This document shows positions 12,274 through 23,525 of a stretch of 64,000 nt of DNA, in pieces; the stretch's first letter is position 1, and each line of letters opens with the position of its first letter. A model generated the notes under the pieces. The model saw nothing but the letters and a program-made list of their open reading frames with translations, searched no databases and was not told the origin of the DNA. Made by a program: the position numbers and the translations under genes. The stretch is from positions 124,001 to 188,000 of the forward strand of contig JAFKAC010000041.1 of the NCBI GenBank assembly GCA_025766275.1. The letters are read 5' to 3'. Origin of the DNA: Lactarius indigo. Lineage: Eukaryota > Basidiomycota > Agaricomycetes > Russulales > Russulaceae.

Positions 12274-12711
12274 GTGGGTGTTTCATTTGCCCGCATTGTC
12301 TCCGCCCCCACATCGAGGCCTGGAATCGCACAAGTAAGTCCAAGTTCTTACGTACTTCTGCTAGCACCGATAATCAGTTATAGCATCCCTTGTGCTTCTA
12401 GCCCCGGCCCCTTGGTCTGTGTATCAATGAAGAGCCATAATTTGGTCTTGTCCCCCGAAACCATGGGGCTACTCCCTGGGGTCGAAGTCTACGTTGTCAG
12501 TTCAAATCCAAGCACACATGAAATTCGAATCAAGTTTCCAGAAAATTTACGACAAACCCTCGTCACCACCATTATCTCAGCTTTCCGAAAGCTCAACAAA
12601 TTGGTAGTCCATGCCGGTGAGTCTTTCACATATTTTGACTTAATATTAAGCTCATCACAATCACCCAAGACTCGTACGAATTTAAAGTTGTATTTTCCCA
12701 ACATGAGGTAG
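12274..12711 (+). CDS. Unrecognised short ORF (doubtful)
   Basis: A 145-codon frame. The middle (GLLPGVEVYVVSSNPSTHEI to AFRKLNKLVVHA) reads like ordinary protein, and an intron is plausible after VVHA, where gtgagt follows and an ag lies before SSQSPKTRT. No family is recognised and no supporting neighbour is seen. It could be a fragment of a larger decayed gene. Confidence 0.2.
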   Translation: MGVSFARIVSAPTSRPGIAQVSPSSYVLLLAPIISYSIPCASSPGPLVCVSMKSHNLVLSPETMGLLPGVEVYVVSSNPSTHEIRIKFPENLRQTLVTTIISAFRKLNKLVVHAGESFTYFDLILSSSQSPKTRTNLKLYFPNMR

Positions 12712-13427
12712 ATGTGGCGGCTGCCTCTGCGTTAATTAACGAAGATTGGGAACTTATCATTCGAGTTCGGAGGCTTAGCTGGTTGCGCCAACATTTTTTG
12801 TCATCTGCGTATTACTAGTAGTTATTTCAAATTATGCCCAACCCGCCAATTTTACGGTCTCTCTGCTCCCTGCCCCTACCAACTGCGTATATTTGACCCC
12901 TCTCGGTCCACCCTCCTGCTGTAGCGGACCCGTTATCACCTCCAAGTAAGCGATATTTGTGTCGCTTACAGACCTTTTTCATTAGCTCATAGTCATCCCA
13001 CTTCCGGCCACACGCCCGCATTATCGAACATCAATATCACTCATACACTATGGCTTTGTCGCCCTCAGCCCACCCCTACATCTCAAGGTTCCACACTTTC
13101 ACTCCATTGATAAGGTTCGTTGGTCCTCGGCATCCATCGTCGTTGAGCGCGCTCACCTCGAGTATCACCTCCAAGCTGCCGGGCCCGGGCCTGGGACGCC
13201 GCTTCCCTGTGCTTCTGGTGAGTGCTACCTCACTATGACCCGCCTCAATAGACTGACCATTGATTTAATCTTCCCAAGGTGGTGTCTGACGTAACTGTCT
13301 ATCTGCCGTGACGGTCACCGGATCTACCCTCAACCCTATCATCTCCAGTACTGTGCCCATGACAAGTAAGTTCTCGCAATAGTTTTCGGCCATGCTTGAT
13401 ATTGTTTCCTATCACATTTCCAGTCGA
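12712..13427. other. No gene recognised
   Basis: Only a 62-codon low-complexity frame (13050-13238) with no recognised similarity. There is no NBD1 or first-half sequence of the downstream ABC transporter, so that gene is 5'-truncated here. Confidence 0.45.
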
Positions 13428-15880
13428 GGTCTCGACGCTTCGACGGCCCTCGAGTTTGTTCGAGCACTACGCACAGCAACCAACGTGGCGCGTATATCCA
13501 CCATCGTGTCGATTTATCAGCTGCGGAGTCGTTCTACCAACACTTCGACAAAGTCTGGGTGACTTATGAAGGCAGGATGGCGTACTTTGGGCGTGCAGTT
13601 CAGGCTCGGCAATATTTCATCGACCTCGAGTTTGAACCTGCACACCGCCGGCAGACTACTTCGGATTTCCTCGCTGCTGGTGTGTTGCACTTTTATTTTA
13701 TTTATTATCTTTTTTTCGCTCAACGTGCCCTCCCCGCTTACTCTAGTCACGGATCCCCTCGCGCGCATGGTCCGGGAGGACTTCAAAGGACCAGTCCCGC
13801 AGATGGCTGCCGAATTTGGCTCTGCGTTCTTGGCATCAGAAGCGAGTGTAGCCAATCGCATGGATATGGATGCGTACTTCAAGGGGTTTGTTGGCCACCC
13901 TGAGCGTGCCCTTGCGTACAAGGAGAGCGCAATGGCGGAACATGCGACTACGCAGCGCAAGGGGAGCCCCTACACGATATCTATCCCCATGCGCTCGCGC
14001 CATCGCTGCTGAGTTGATTATCCTCATGTACGTATTCTCATATAACGGGCCGAGCCAATATCCAGTACTAACTCCAAATAGTGCGTTCATTGTACAGGCC
14101 TTTGTCAGTGGTTTAGTTTCTTTCAGGGTGAAAGATGAGACATCACAGTACTTCTCGCGCGGGAGTATTCTCTTGTACGTTGTCATAGGGTTGTGTCCGC
14201 CTGTAACTAACCCACTTCGCTAATGCCTTAGTTTTGACGGCCTTGTCTGCAATGGCTGAGATCCTAGCTCTCTTCGTACAGCGGCCCATTGTGGTAAAGC
14301 ACGCCAGGGCTGCCTTGTACCAACCGTTTATTGAAGCTGCCGCTCTCACCATCATCGATCTGCCAATCACCTTCGTTACGATTATGGTATTATCCATCAT
14401 CCTATTCTTCATGGTTGGTTTGCCATCTTATGCGAGCCAATTTTTGTGAGTAGCTATTTCTTCATCTCGTTTCAGTGACTTATGAATCCGTCGTAGCACG
14501 TTCTTCTTATTTGTCTTTACTATGGCATTGGTCATGAAGGCAATGTTCCGCTCTGTGGCAGCGGCTGTTGGAGATCCGGCGCCTGCACAGACACCGGCCG
14601 GTGTCATGCAGCTTATGCTTGTCCTCTATACTGGGTATACCATCCTGAAACCTTCGATGATTGGCGCGTTGAAGTGGATCACATATGTCAACGTGAGTCA
14701 TCATCGGTGGAAGCACTTACATTTACTTATATCCAGACAGCCGATTCGGTACGGCTTCGAGGGACTTATATCCAACGAGTTCCACACGCTCAATGGGACA
14801 TGCTCAAACTTTGTACCAAGCGGCACTGGATATGAGAATGTGTCGCTCACGAACCAGGTTTGCGGGACCGTCGGCTCCATCCCCGGCAAAAGCACTGTAG
14901 ATGGCAATCGTTTTATCGCGTTATCGTACGACTATTGCTACAGCCATGCCTGGCGGGTAAGTGATGTGATACTTAATGCATCGATGTTCGCAGTGACTGA
15001 CATGGGAGTAGAACTACGGCATTCTCGTCGCGTTTGGCATTGCATTTATCGCAGCACTTCTTTTTTTTCACCGAGTACAACACGCGCTTGTCTGGCGAGA
15101 TGAACGTCACACTCTTCAAGCAAGGAACGAAGGCTCCGATCATGCGCAAAGCCCGAGAGAAAGCTGGTGTGGCTGATGAGGAGAAAGGTTCCCCAGAGTT
15201 ACGAGATGTGATCGAGGAGACGCGCGGTGAGAGTGGGACGGACGTCGTTGTTCCCATGATGACGGACGTATTCGCGTGGTGTCACCTAGAATGCGACGTT
15301 CACCTAGGAAAAGGTGAGAGCCGACGCCTTCTGGAAGACATTTCTGGCTACGTTGCACCTGGGAAGCTCACAGCCCTCATGGGAGAATCTGGAGTGGGAA
15401 GGGTCAGTAGACTAGAAATACTGCGACCACTTATGCTCATGTCTTCTCAGACAACGCTATTAAATGTCCTTGCAGAGCAGCAGCCGGCTGGTGTTGTTGG
15501 CGGCGAGAGGCCAGTCAACGGGTTCCCCCTACCGAGCGATTTCCAAGCACAGACGTAAGTTCAGCTTCCTTTGTCGGTTGTGTTCATTCTGACACGCAGG
15601 GTTGAAACAGAGGGTACGTTCAACAGATGGATACACATTTGGCTCAGACTACCATCCGTGAGGCCCTGCTCTCCTCCGCCAAACTACAACAGCCACCCAC
15701 GGTACCTCTGAAAGAGAAAGAAGCATAGTGAGTGATCGTTGAAAAGGATCTCCGAGCCTGTATTGACCAACTGTATTTAGCGTCCACACGGTTCTTAAAA
15801 ATGTGCGGCCTGGAGAAATATGCCGATGCTGTCACATTGGAGTGGAGCTTGCGGCCAAGGTACGTACCATAGGGCCGAGC
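13428..15880 (+). pseudogene. PDR/ABCG full-size transporter, truncated and frameshifted
   Basis: Remnant of a pleiotropic drug resistance ABC transporter, a family that exports drugs and lipids at the plasma membrane. It starts inside NBD1 at RGLDASTALEFVRALRTAT, then ISTIVSIYQ, with one base lost just after (near 13520). It continues HFDKVWVTYEGRMAYFG, QTTSDFLAA, VTDP and a first membrane domain (VLTALSAMAEILALFVQRPI, ALYQPFIEAAALTIIDLPIT, YTGYTILKP). The extracellular Cys loop and NBD2 start follow (LLEDISGYVAPGKLTALMG). The NBD2 Walker A reads GESGVGR across an intron into TTLLN, so the invariant Lys is Arg. After CGLEKYADAV roughly 36 bp are missing and the frame changes into IGVELAAK. 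No Walker B, no LDEPTSGLD and no second membrane domain follow. The NBD1 Walker A, signature and N-terminus are absent upstream. It cannot encode a working transporter. Confidence 0.85.
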
Positions 15881-16302
15881 TACAACGTTTAGAGCCAGGA
15901 AACGCTCACTTGCACAATGTGGGAAATTGGAGTAGAGGACAAGGACGAGGACAACTTATTCATCACGGCATGCAGCTACCGTTGAGGCTGGGCCCACTGC
16001 CCTCAGGCTGAAGCAGATCCAAGTCATAATGAGTAGCGAGGTCGCACACCCCTTTACACTACATAGTATTAATGTATTTCTTCATTTATTGAGCCCACAC
16101 CTCTCTCCCTCCGAGTTTGTGAGGACAATGTCACGGCGTTGAGCACCTTGAGTCAGCCAGTGAGGAATGTGAGTGCAAGTGCACGCTCCCAGGCCCAGCC
16201 CTGGATGACGTGAACCATTTGACCAGCCCCAAAGTTGCCTGAAGTCCTCACAAAAACAAAAGTACTTGACCTCCAAATTAAAGTCCGAAAAAGAGAGAAA
16301 AG

Positions 16303-16346
16303 TCACTTGAAAAAAAGACAAAGTCACTTGAAAAAAAGACAAAGTC
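16303..16346. repeat. Two-copy 22-bp tandem repeat
   Basis: The unit agtcacttgaaaaaaagaca is repeated back to back, and further tgacctccaaa/agtcc words lie alongside. It lies just 3' of the gag remnant. Confidence 0.7.
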
Positions 16347-16389
16347 CCTAAACCCCAAAGTCAAAGTATGTAAGTCACCCAACTCCAAA

Positions 16390-16700
16390 GCCAAACACCT
16401 TGCAGTTTTCCTGATGCGAACGGCGGTAGAGTCAGGGAGGCGCTGGGAAAGAAGATACTTGGCGACGGTCTCCTCCTGGGTCCACTCAGCAATAGCTTTC
16501 TTCTCGTCGTCCGTAGGCTTGATCGGATCAGCCGCGACGGGGCATTTGGACTTGCCGGTGAAATGAGCCCATTTCTGGTTTGCTTCCATGGCTTCCTGAA
16601 AGCGCATGCTGAAGATGGCCCAGTTGGAGCCGGTGGGGTCAAGGCGGGGGACAGAGGTAGGGAGCGGGTCGTTCATAGCAGCGGGAAGGGCAGGGCCCAT
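16390..16700 (-). mobile_element. Ty1/Copia gag fragment
   Basis: Starts near ATG 16700 or 16676 and encodes VPRLDPTGSNWAIFSMRFQE, WAHFTGKSKCPV, DPIKPTDDEKKAIAEW and VAKYLLSQRLPDSTA. This is the N-terminal gag pattern of basidiomycete Copia retrotransposons (LD-x-SNW, one helix pair, then LLSQRLPD). Similarity stops after VRIRK at about 16415. No zinc knuckle, integrase or reverse transcriptase follows, so it is a short relic or a gag-derived ORF. Confidence 0.65.
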
Positions 16701-16817
16701 AACCTCTTACGAGGTATGGACGCTCGGAATGAATAGATAGTAAGTAAAGTGATGTAAATCTGTGTGCGCGCGGACAGTGTCTGCACGAGAAGACAATAAA
16801 CTCAGCGTTTGCGCGCA

Positions 16818-19800
16818 CTAACAGGGCAAAAGCTGAGGTACTACTGAGAGGAAGTAGGGACTTATATAACTGTAGAAACTATAAACTGTATAGCTGGAAG
16901 TTTTATGCTCTGCTTCCGCAGAGCGATGGTATAGTGAATCCGCGGCTGAGTACGACCGGGAGAGGATCCGGGACATACGGTCCGGCATCCGAACGCAAGA
17001 AAATAACAAGCCGAGGCAGTAAATCAAAGGGACTTGCGCGGGTTTGCACACAGTCCATACGGGTACGAAGGAAACAATTGATAAGATAATATTAGAACTC
17101 ACTTCAACAAGTTTGTCGGTATCAAGAAAGATATCAAGTCGAAGAATGGCTGATAGGGACTCGGAAGACGGCTCTGAGTCATGGTCCCCAAATTGGTTGA
17201 GCTTGTCTGCGAACCTGTTCGCAACCAATGACGCGAAACAGCGCCCTATCACACGAGTAACGAGGTCCTTTTCGGAGAGAATTTGGTGTGCAAATTGTGT
17301 CCTGATGAAATGGATAGGGAAAAGGTCCAATGCCGGCAATGACCCAGGAGCACAGAGACGATGACACGCTATTTCATGATACCACAGGCTCTTCAGACAC
17401 GCTATACGCACTTCATTTGTGAGAGGTGGGTTCAACCAGTAGGACTCTGCTATGCACGTGTGGAGGAGGTCATTAAGCCAGTTTCGAAGGACAGCTCCAA
17501 AATTTCCACTGAAGTTGCCGACCTGACTATGTATCCAATCTAGCTCCAGGTTGGTGTTCATTCTGGCTGGAAGAGTGTGAAAAAGGGTGCCAAATGTCTG
17601 TCCGACAACATCCCACATATCTGACTTCTCACTGTCATTGATCCTGAAAGTAGGGAACATGAGGGTGGAGGTGGTGCCAGGAGTGGGGTAATAGGGGGTC
17701 CTGCTGGTGCCAGGGATGGGATCATGTTGGTGCCAGGGATAAGGCTGCGGGGGGGCTTGTTGATGCTGGAGATGGGATTGTAGGGGGGGTTGTTGATGCC
17801 AGAGATGGGGCCGTAGTAGGGCTTGTTGATGCCAGAGATGGGGCTGTAGAGGGGCTTGTTGATGTAGGAGATGAGGTTGTAGGGGGGCTTGTTGATGCCA
17901 GGAATGGGGTTGTAGGGGGGCTTGTTGATGCCAGGAATGGGGTTGTATGGAGTCGTGTTGGTGCCAGTGATGGCTGTAGGTGGTCATGTTGGTTTCAGGG
18001 ATGGGGCTGTAGGGGGTCATGTTGGTGTCGGGGATGGGATTAAAGGGGGCCATTGTGAGGGCAGGGGCGTCCATAGAGCCAACTTCACTGAGTGCAAGGA
18101 AAAACAAGCCCATATGTTCGACGGCACCCGGAAGTTTGAGCCAAACCTCTACATCATGGTTCTTGACACCAAGGATAGCGGAGAGGCATGCCATCTCTTG
18201 ATCACCAACACTAACGGTGCCCGAGTTGATGTCGGCCGCAAGCTTAGTTACGACTAACGCCTCGAGACAGTATCCTATCACACGGGAAATCAGATCCCCT
18301 TCCTGCTGAATGCGACGGGTGATGTCCGAAGTGGTAATGGCATGGAGGAAATAGGGCGGAAATTGCCTGGAAGCACCAAGCTGATGGTACGCATTTGCAT
18401 AACACCACAGGCTCTTCAGGCACATCCGTAGGCAGGCCCTGCGCACTTCATCCGTGAGAGTTGAGGAGCCTGGCATGCACATCTGAAGGAGGTCACAGAG
18501 GCGAGATAGGACAACGAGATCAAATTTGCCACTCCGGGCCGAAACGTTTTTTGACGCGTCTGGCCAATCAAGCGGTACTCCAACGGTCTCTCCTTCAGGA
18601 AGGGTATGATAAAGGATATCAAGAGTCTGTTGAACTACATCAAGCACGTCCGACGGCACCACGTTGGCGACCAGGGAGGCAGCGTCGTCCAGCGCGAGGG
18701 ATACCATGCTTGCGAGCTGGACGACGCCTGGCTGCGTAAGGCAAAGCCTCACGTCCCGGCTTTCGGTCCCAAGGATAGCTGATAGGCATGCCAGCTGTTC
18801 GTCGTCGATTTGAATATTCGAATCCACATTTGATTTGACGTCAGCCGCCAGCTTCGTTACGACCAATGCACCAAAACAAAGTCCCATCACATGGATCACA
18901 GGGTCCGGTTCGGTCTGAATGCGATGAATGATCTCTGGACTGGCAAGGGTGCGGGGAAAGTAGGACGGCAACGGCTCAGAAGCACCAGACTGATTGAACG
19001 CTCTTCCGAAATAACACAGGCACTTCAGACACACCCGCAGACGGTACTTCCGCTCTTCCTCGTTGAGAGGTGAGGCCCCTGGTACGCAAGTCTTGAGGAG
19101 GCCGTAAAGTCGCGATCCGAGGATGGAATCGGTCGGCGACTTTTCGGTCATGAGGGGAAGGATTGCCGAGGTCGCATCTGGAACTGTGCGGGAGTCGAAG
19201 AATCCTGGCACGCGTGCGGCAAATGTTTCGATCTCTTTGTCTTCGTCGAGAGCCATAAGTGTCCATTCGAGCGCACTTGAGACTACCGTGGATGGGGCAC
19301 CTTTGGCATTACGCTCGATACTCTTCCGTAAGCCTTCGGAAAGCCACTGTCGATGTACCTTAACTTGATTTTTGAGCGCCTCTCTCCACCTCTCAACACT
19401 GAGCGCCGTCACGTGCTGGTTGACCAACTTCAACAAGGAGTTATGAAATAGGCCCTCGATTCCGAGCGCGGCCTTTAAAACAATGACCACGAGAAACTGG
19501 CATAGCCGCCATGTGAGTCCGGACAGGGGCGTGGCATAAGGGCAATTAAGGTACATGTTTGGTAGAACCGTGAAGACAGTATACGCCAAGGCGAATGCCG
19601 CGACCCAACCGAGGGTGAAGTATGAAACACTCTTGTCGATGGGGGAAAGGAAGTCGATGAGACCTGCGAAGAAGAGGAAGACAGATATGTGGAGGATCGT
19701 CGGCATCGTCGCGACCGCTCGAGCCATTCCGAACTTGCTAATCCCATCGAATACGTATGCTCGCATACGCGCACGCCTGTGAGGTGCACCGTGGTGCTGA

Positions 19801-20526
19801 GCAAGTTCCTGATACCGTCGGGCCCATTGTTGCATCAACGTTGCGGAGAGCGCGCAAGTCAAGCTGAGGACTAAACTGAGGAACCACAACACGTTGACCC
19901 TGACTGCAGACGTCGTTGGTTTGAATGGCTGACTGCTCTTCGTTACAACGCTCGCGAGAGGTGTCCCATTGGAGATGTTGACTAGTTGACCAGAAATTTG
20001 AGTGAGGAGTGCATTGGTCGTATCGCTAGGATTGGGAGATAACAGCTTGTAACTCTCAATAATGAAGGCGGCGACCGTGGCGGAGAATAGACCGGTCTTC
20101 AACATATGTCTCAGCCGACGAATATGCACAAGATGGAATGGGGCTCACAAATACGAGGATCCCCTCTGTGTCTCCCTTCCAACTCTCAGTTACACCCTTA
20201 TCCTGCTTCTCGGACTCAGTGAGGTACATGGACCACAACCCATCAGAGGGGTCTCCGTACTTCTCGCCTGGTACACGCCTGAGAATACAAGTTATGAAAT
20301 GTCGAATGAGCATACCCTGTAGAGGATCCATAGTACCCGGAATTTGCGAGGGAGGAACGTCCCCATGAAAACGGTCATTTGTGGGGTTCGTTGTCTGAGG
20401 ATTTATGGTGGGTGTAGTAGGCTGAGCAGCTGCGATAACTGCAGGTTGAGGACTCTGAGAATTTCCACTAGTACTCGCAGGCTGATGCTCAGTAGCACCA
20501 TGGATCTGTGCCTCGATATCGGCCAT
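16818..20526 (-). CDS. DUF6535 membrane protein with about 200-residue helical repeats (copy A)
   Basis: Spliced as 20526..20149 and 20096..16818 (one 52-nt intron, GTGAGC..AAG), about 1218 residues. Start chosen at MADIEAQIHG, shared with copy B. A Pro/Thr/Gln-rich N-terminus leads to KYGDPSDGLWSMYLTESEKQD and WKGDTEGILVF, then TGLFSATVAAFIIESYKLL and hydrophobic segments near residues 185-215, 245-275 and 280-307: the DUF6535 module of Agaricomycetes, function unknown. The cytosolic part repeats a unit of about 200 residues (RxCLKxLW, QLGAS, RVxGxCxxALVVxKLAAD, ACLSAILG) at least three times. Between units 2 and 3 lies a 36-bp coding minisatellite, mostly read here as His/Gln-rich WHQQAPLQPH repeats. 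The last about 100 residues after LSAILRLDI do not match copy B, so this copy ends earlier. Membrane location is inferred from hydrophobicity. Confidence 0.8.
17690..18055. repeat. 36-bp coding minisatellite in DUF6535 copy A
   Basis: Imperfect tandem units of about 36 bp; on the plus strand each carries the word ttgttgatgccag and ggggttgtagggg variants. Between about 17720 and 17972 the gene reads the array in a frame giving HSWHQQAPLQP units. At both ends it reads PIPETNMTPYS/PIPGTSRTPYY, the frame matching copy B. Confidence 0.85.
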
Positions 20527-22626
20527 TTCTGGTTTCGAGAATGTAGCGAAGAGGAGAACTGGAAGAGGCACCCAAATCACGGCAGTCGACGGTCAGTACT
20601 GATCAGTTCAAGTTCTCAGGCTGTCATTCGAATGACAGTGTTGCCCTTTTGAGCGCATGCCAGTGTTAATATAACCGGTCAATGCCTGTTCTGAACCAAT
20701 ATTTTCATCCGGTGGGCGTGGGAGCTTGCATGGGTGTGTGATGGGTATGTGCGGAATATCGCGGGGTGCAGAGTTTTCGAAACGTGTGCGTGGACGTCAT
20801 AGATGGCTTCTAATGTGACCTCCCAATCCCAATGCGTGCCAGTGCTCACATGTATCGGATCATTTGCGTGTCGTGCGTACCATCTTTTTCCGCTCACATA
20901 TCTTCCTCGCCTCAGTTGAGTTACAGTCATAGCGACAATGACGATGCCTCTGGGTGGATGGGGGACCCCATTGTCAATTGCTTGAATCTTGATTAAGCAC
21001 GTGCCACTGTACCAACGAAAGGCAACTGTTCCTTCGGCGTACGGATGATCCTCGTCGACAAAACACGACCCCGACTCGCCGATGGTACGAGGTTTGACGC
21101 AAGGACTGGGCAAAGGTTACAAGTTACACACGGCTTTCCCCGATTTTACTGTAGTCCCGAACATTGGGACGCTCGAACCGTCTACATCATACGTCGCGTC
21201 TACATCCTACGTCACGTCTCGCTCCACTTCTCAACCCACAGTTTGACGACGTTGAACAGGAGGACATCCCCCACCCGTTCCACTCCACAGATGGAATATG
21301 TAACCTACTGCGTCCTCCCGAACCCATCCAGCGCTGTCCAGCACCATCTCTCCCCCACACCACCAATACTCCCCAGATGCTGTCCCCAGATGAAAGGACC
21401 TGCACCCGTCACGCTCAACGAACCCGACGTCACCTCCCGCCTCCTCTTCCGCCTCCCCTACGACCGGGACGGCGCGCGGCCGCTTACCAACTCTCGTCGA
21501 GAAATCGGAGGCGCGCCCCCGTACGCTCACCAAAGAGCGTTAGGGTATGCTGAGTATTGCGAGAGCGTCCTACTCTGCACCGCCGCCAGTTGGTTCACCG
21601 ATCCTGCCGTACTCAGCGAGACCAAAGCGCGCATGACCCTCCCGATGAGCTAGAGCATGTGCCCGCTGCTAAACCACCCCTGCCGCGGTCGTACCCGCCC
21701 ACCTGCGTGCTTTTCGCGTGTCGGCCACAGCAAGGACCTCGACAGCATCCTCCTCTCTCTCGCTCCCTTGCCGATTTCTTTTGTCGTCTGCTAGCAGTGT
21801 TATTTGCGTCTGACGACGCGTGAGCACGCACAGGCACCGCTGTGTGCCGCGTGCTCTGAGCGTGTAGGAGCTAGAGCTGAAGCTGCTGAAGGGACTGCGA
21901 GAGGATATGTATTGGGAGAACGTGCCGGAGGAGGTGCGCGCTCTTGCCTTGCAACGTGCATATGCGCAGGTGCATCAGTCACGGAGGGTAGAAAGAAATA
22001 ACCCTGGCGCAGGACAGGCACGAATGGAGGCGACGAGGAGGATACACTCAGGCTGTATTCTGGCAGTGCGAACCGCGTCAGCGGGACCAGAGGCAAAACG
22101 CCGGCGAGAAGTATTCTCAGGCTTACTTGGTCTGTTTCCCAGTCCTGCTTCTTTTACGTCATGGTCCGTGCCTGACATTTGAAGTTGGGTTTTCCTCTCT
22201 CTTAGTCTCGCAGCTACGAATCTATACCTTGAATACGGAATCGAGGCCCGCCATCTATTACCGGTCATGAACCCGCGTTCAATAGTCAGGTTATTTAATG
22301 AAGGGCAACTCTCGAGCACGACGCAATTAGTGTGATCAATTCTGTTCTTGTCAACGCTTTATTATTATGGTTAGAATCCTCTCACGCACGTAAGTAGACG
22401 CCACGACCCAGTCAGAAACTAAGGTATGAACGATAATTGACGAAGCTGAACGATAGCTACGTAGCATACGTAGTGAAACTCCAGGGTAATCTGCCCTCAG
22501 GCGCACAGAAATCGAATCAAAAATAAAATTGAAGCGGGTGCCGCGTGACAATACAACTTGAAAAACCCAAATTACCAAGACAGTACGAAGCGCCACTTCC
22601 AGCGACTTGTAGTATACAATAGACTT
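20527..22626. other. Spacer between the DUF6535 copies
   Basis: About 2.1 kb with no certain gene apart from the doubtful frame at 21045-21653. The first few hundred bp upstream of 20526 should contain the copy A promoter. It is not a duplicate of the region upstream of copy B as far as I can see. Confidence 0.4.
21045..21653 (+). CDS. Unrecognised ORF fragment
   Basis: A 202-codon frame. The C-terminal half (TLNEPDVTSRLLFRLPYDRD, GARPLTNSRREIGGAPPYA, LGYAEYCESVLLCTAASWF, TDPAVLSETKARM) has a normal amino-acid mix and may be a real exon of an unknown gene or a remnant. The N-terminal half is Pro/Arg/Ser-rich. No family is recognised. Confidence 0.3.
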   Translation: MILVDKTRPRLADGTRFDARTGQRLQVTHGFPRFYCSPEHWDARTVYIIRRVYILRHVSLHFSTHSLTTLNRRTSPTRSTPQMEYVTYCVLPNPSSAVQHHLSPTPPILPRCCPQMKGPAPVTLNEPDVTSRLLFRLPYDRDGARPLTNSRREIGGAPPYAHQRALGYAEYCESVLLCTAASWFTDPAVLSETKARMTLPMS

Positions 22627-23525
22627 CTAGATTGACTTCGAGCGCCTCCTTCTTACCTCGTATTCTGGCCGAGTTGTCGAATTAACCCGTCCCCTAACAA
22701 ATTGCGGATTAAATATCGAGCTTGCACATCGCCTCATCCTGTACTCCACCGTAGGCAGTTTTTTCGATATCTGCTGCAGTTGATCTAATATTCCCATCGT
22801 CTGGTCCGTGAACCGATTGTCGGGTTGTGCAATCGCGATTTTCGAACATATTTTGCGGAACAGCGATACCTGGTCCATGGGCAGGTCGCCACAGGTGAAC
22901 GCGCCACCTAGAACAAGCTCTGGGCCGATGACATCAATAGTTTGTTGAACTATGCCCAGCATATCTATCGGCGCTGGTGCCATCAACGATGGCACCATCA
23001 CTGGCGGTTGCCACACTGGCGTTGGCCCCATCGACATTGACCCCACCGGCGTTGGCCTCGGTGCGAGTAAAGTTTCTATTTCGCCCGACAGGAGGGAAAC
23101 AACGTTCAGGAGTTTGATGACGGCAGAAGGGTGAGGCCAACGTAAAATTTCACTAGGCGCGGTGCCAAGGATAGACGATATGCACGCCAGGTCTGCATCG
23201 TAGACACCACTGCTGAAGGAAGTGCGTGAGTTGAAGTCGTCCACCAATTTATTTACGATCAAAGCCCCAAAGCAGCGTCCTGTCACACGAGCATTGATGT
23301 CCCTTGCGGTATGAATGCGCCAAGTGACCTCTGGATTGGTGAGAGTGATGCGGACGAAGGACGGTAAGGGCACCGAAGTCCCAAGCTGATTGTATGCCCT
23401 TGCGCACTGCCACAGGTACTTCAAGCACATACGCGAACGACTCTCGTATATTCCGTACGGTGGGGCAATGTAAGACCGTGACGACGTCTCTGATAAGCAA
23501 CTTCAGACCGCAGAGACCAGGGATC
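22627..23525 (-). CDS. Fifth repeat unit of DUF6535 copy B: 3' exon or detached fragment
   Basis: Encodes another unit of the same about 200-residue repeat: RSRMCLKYLWQCARAYNQLG, VTGRCFGALIVNKLVDDF, LACISSILGTAPSE, a Pro-rich linker, then IDMLGIVQQTIDVIG and a basic C-terminus ending RRRRSKSI. It is separated from the copy B frame, which stops at 23524, by about 60-100 bp. A GT..AG intron from GTCAGT (about 23553) to ATCAG (about 23492) would join the frames in phase (D-E-T-S-S-R-S-Y-I-A-P-P), but the donor is weak. A frameshift is the alternative. The repeat-homologous frame LSETSS...RMCLKYLW begins right after the proposed acceptor. Confidence 0.55.
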
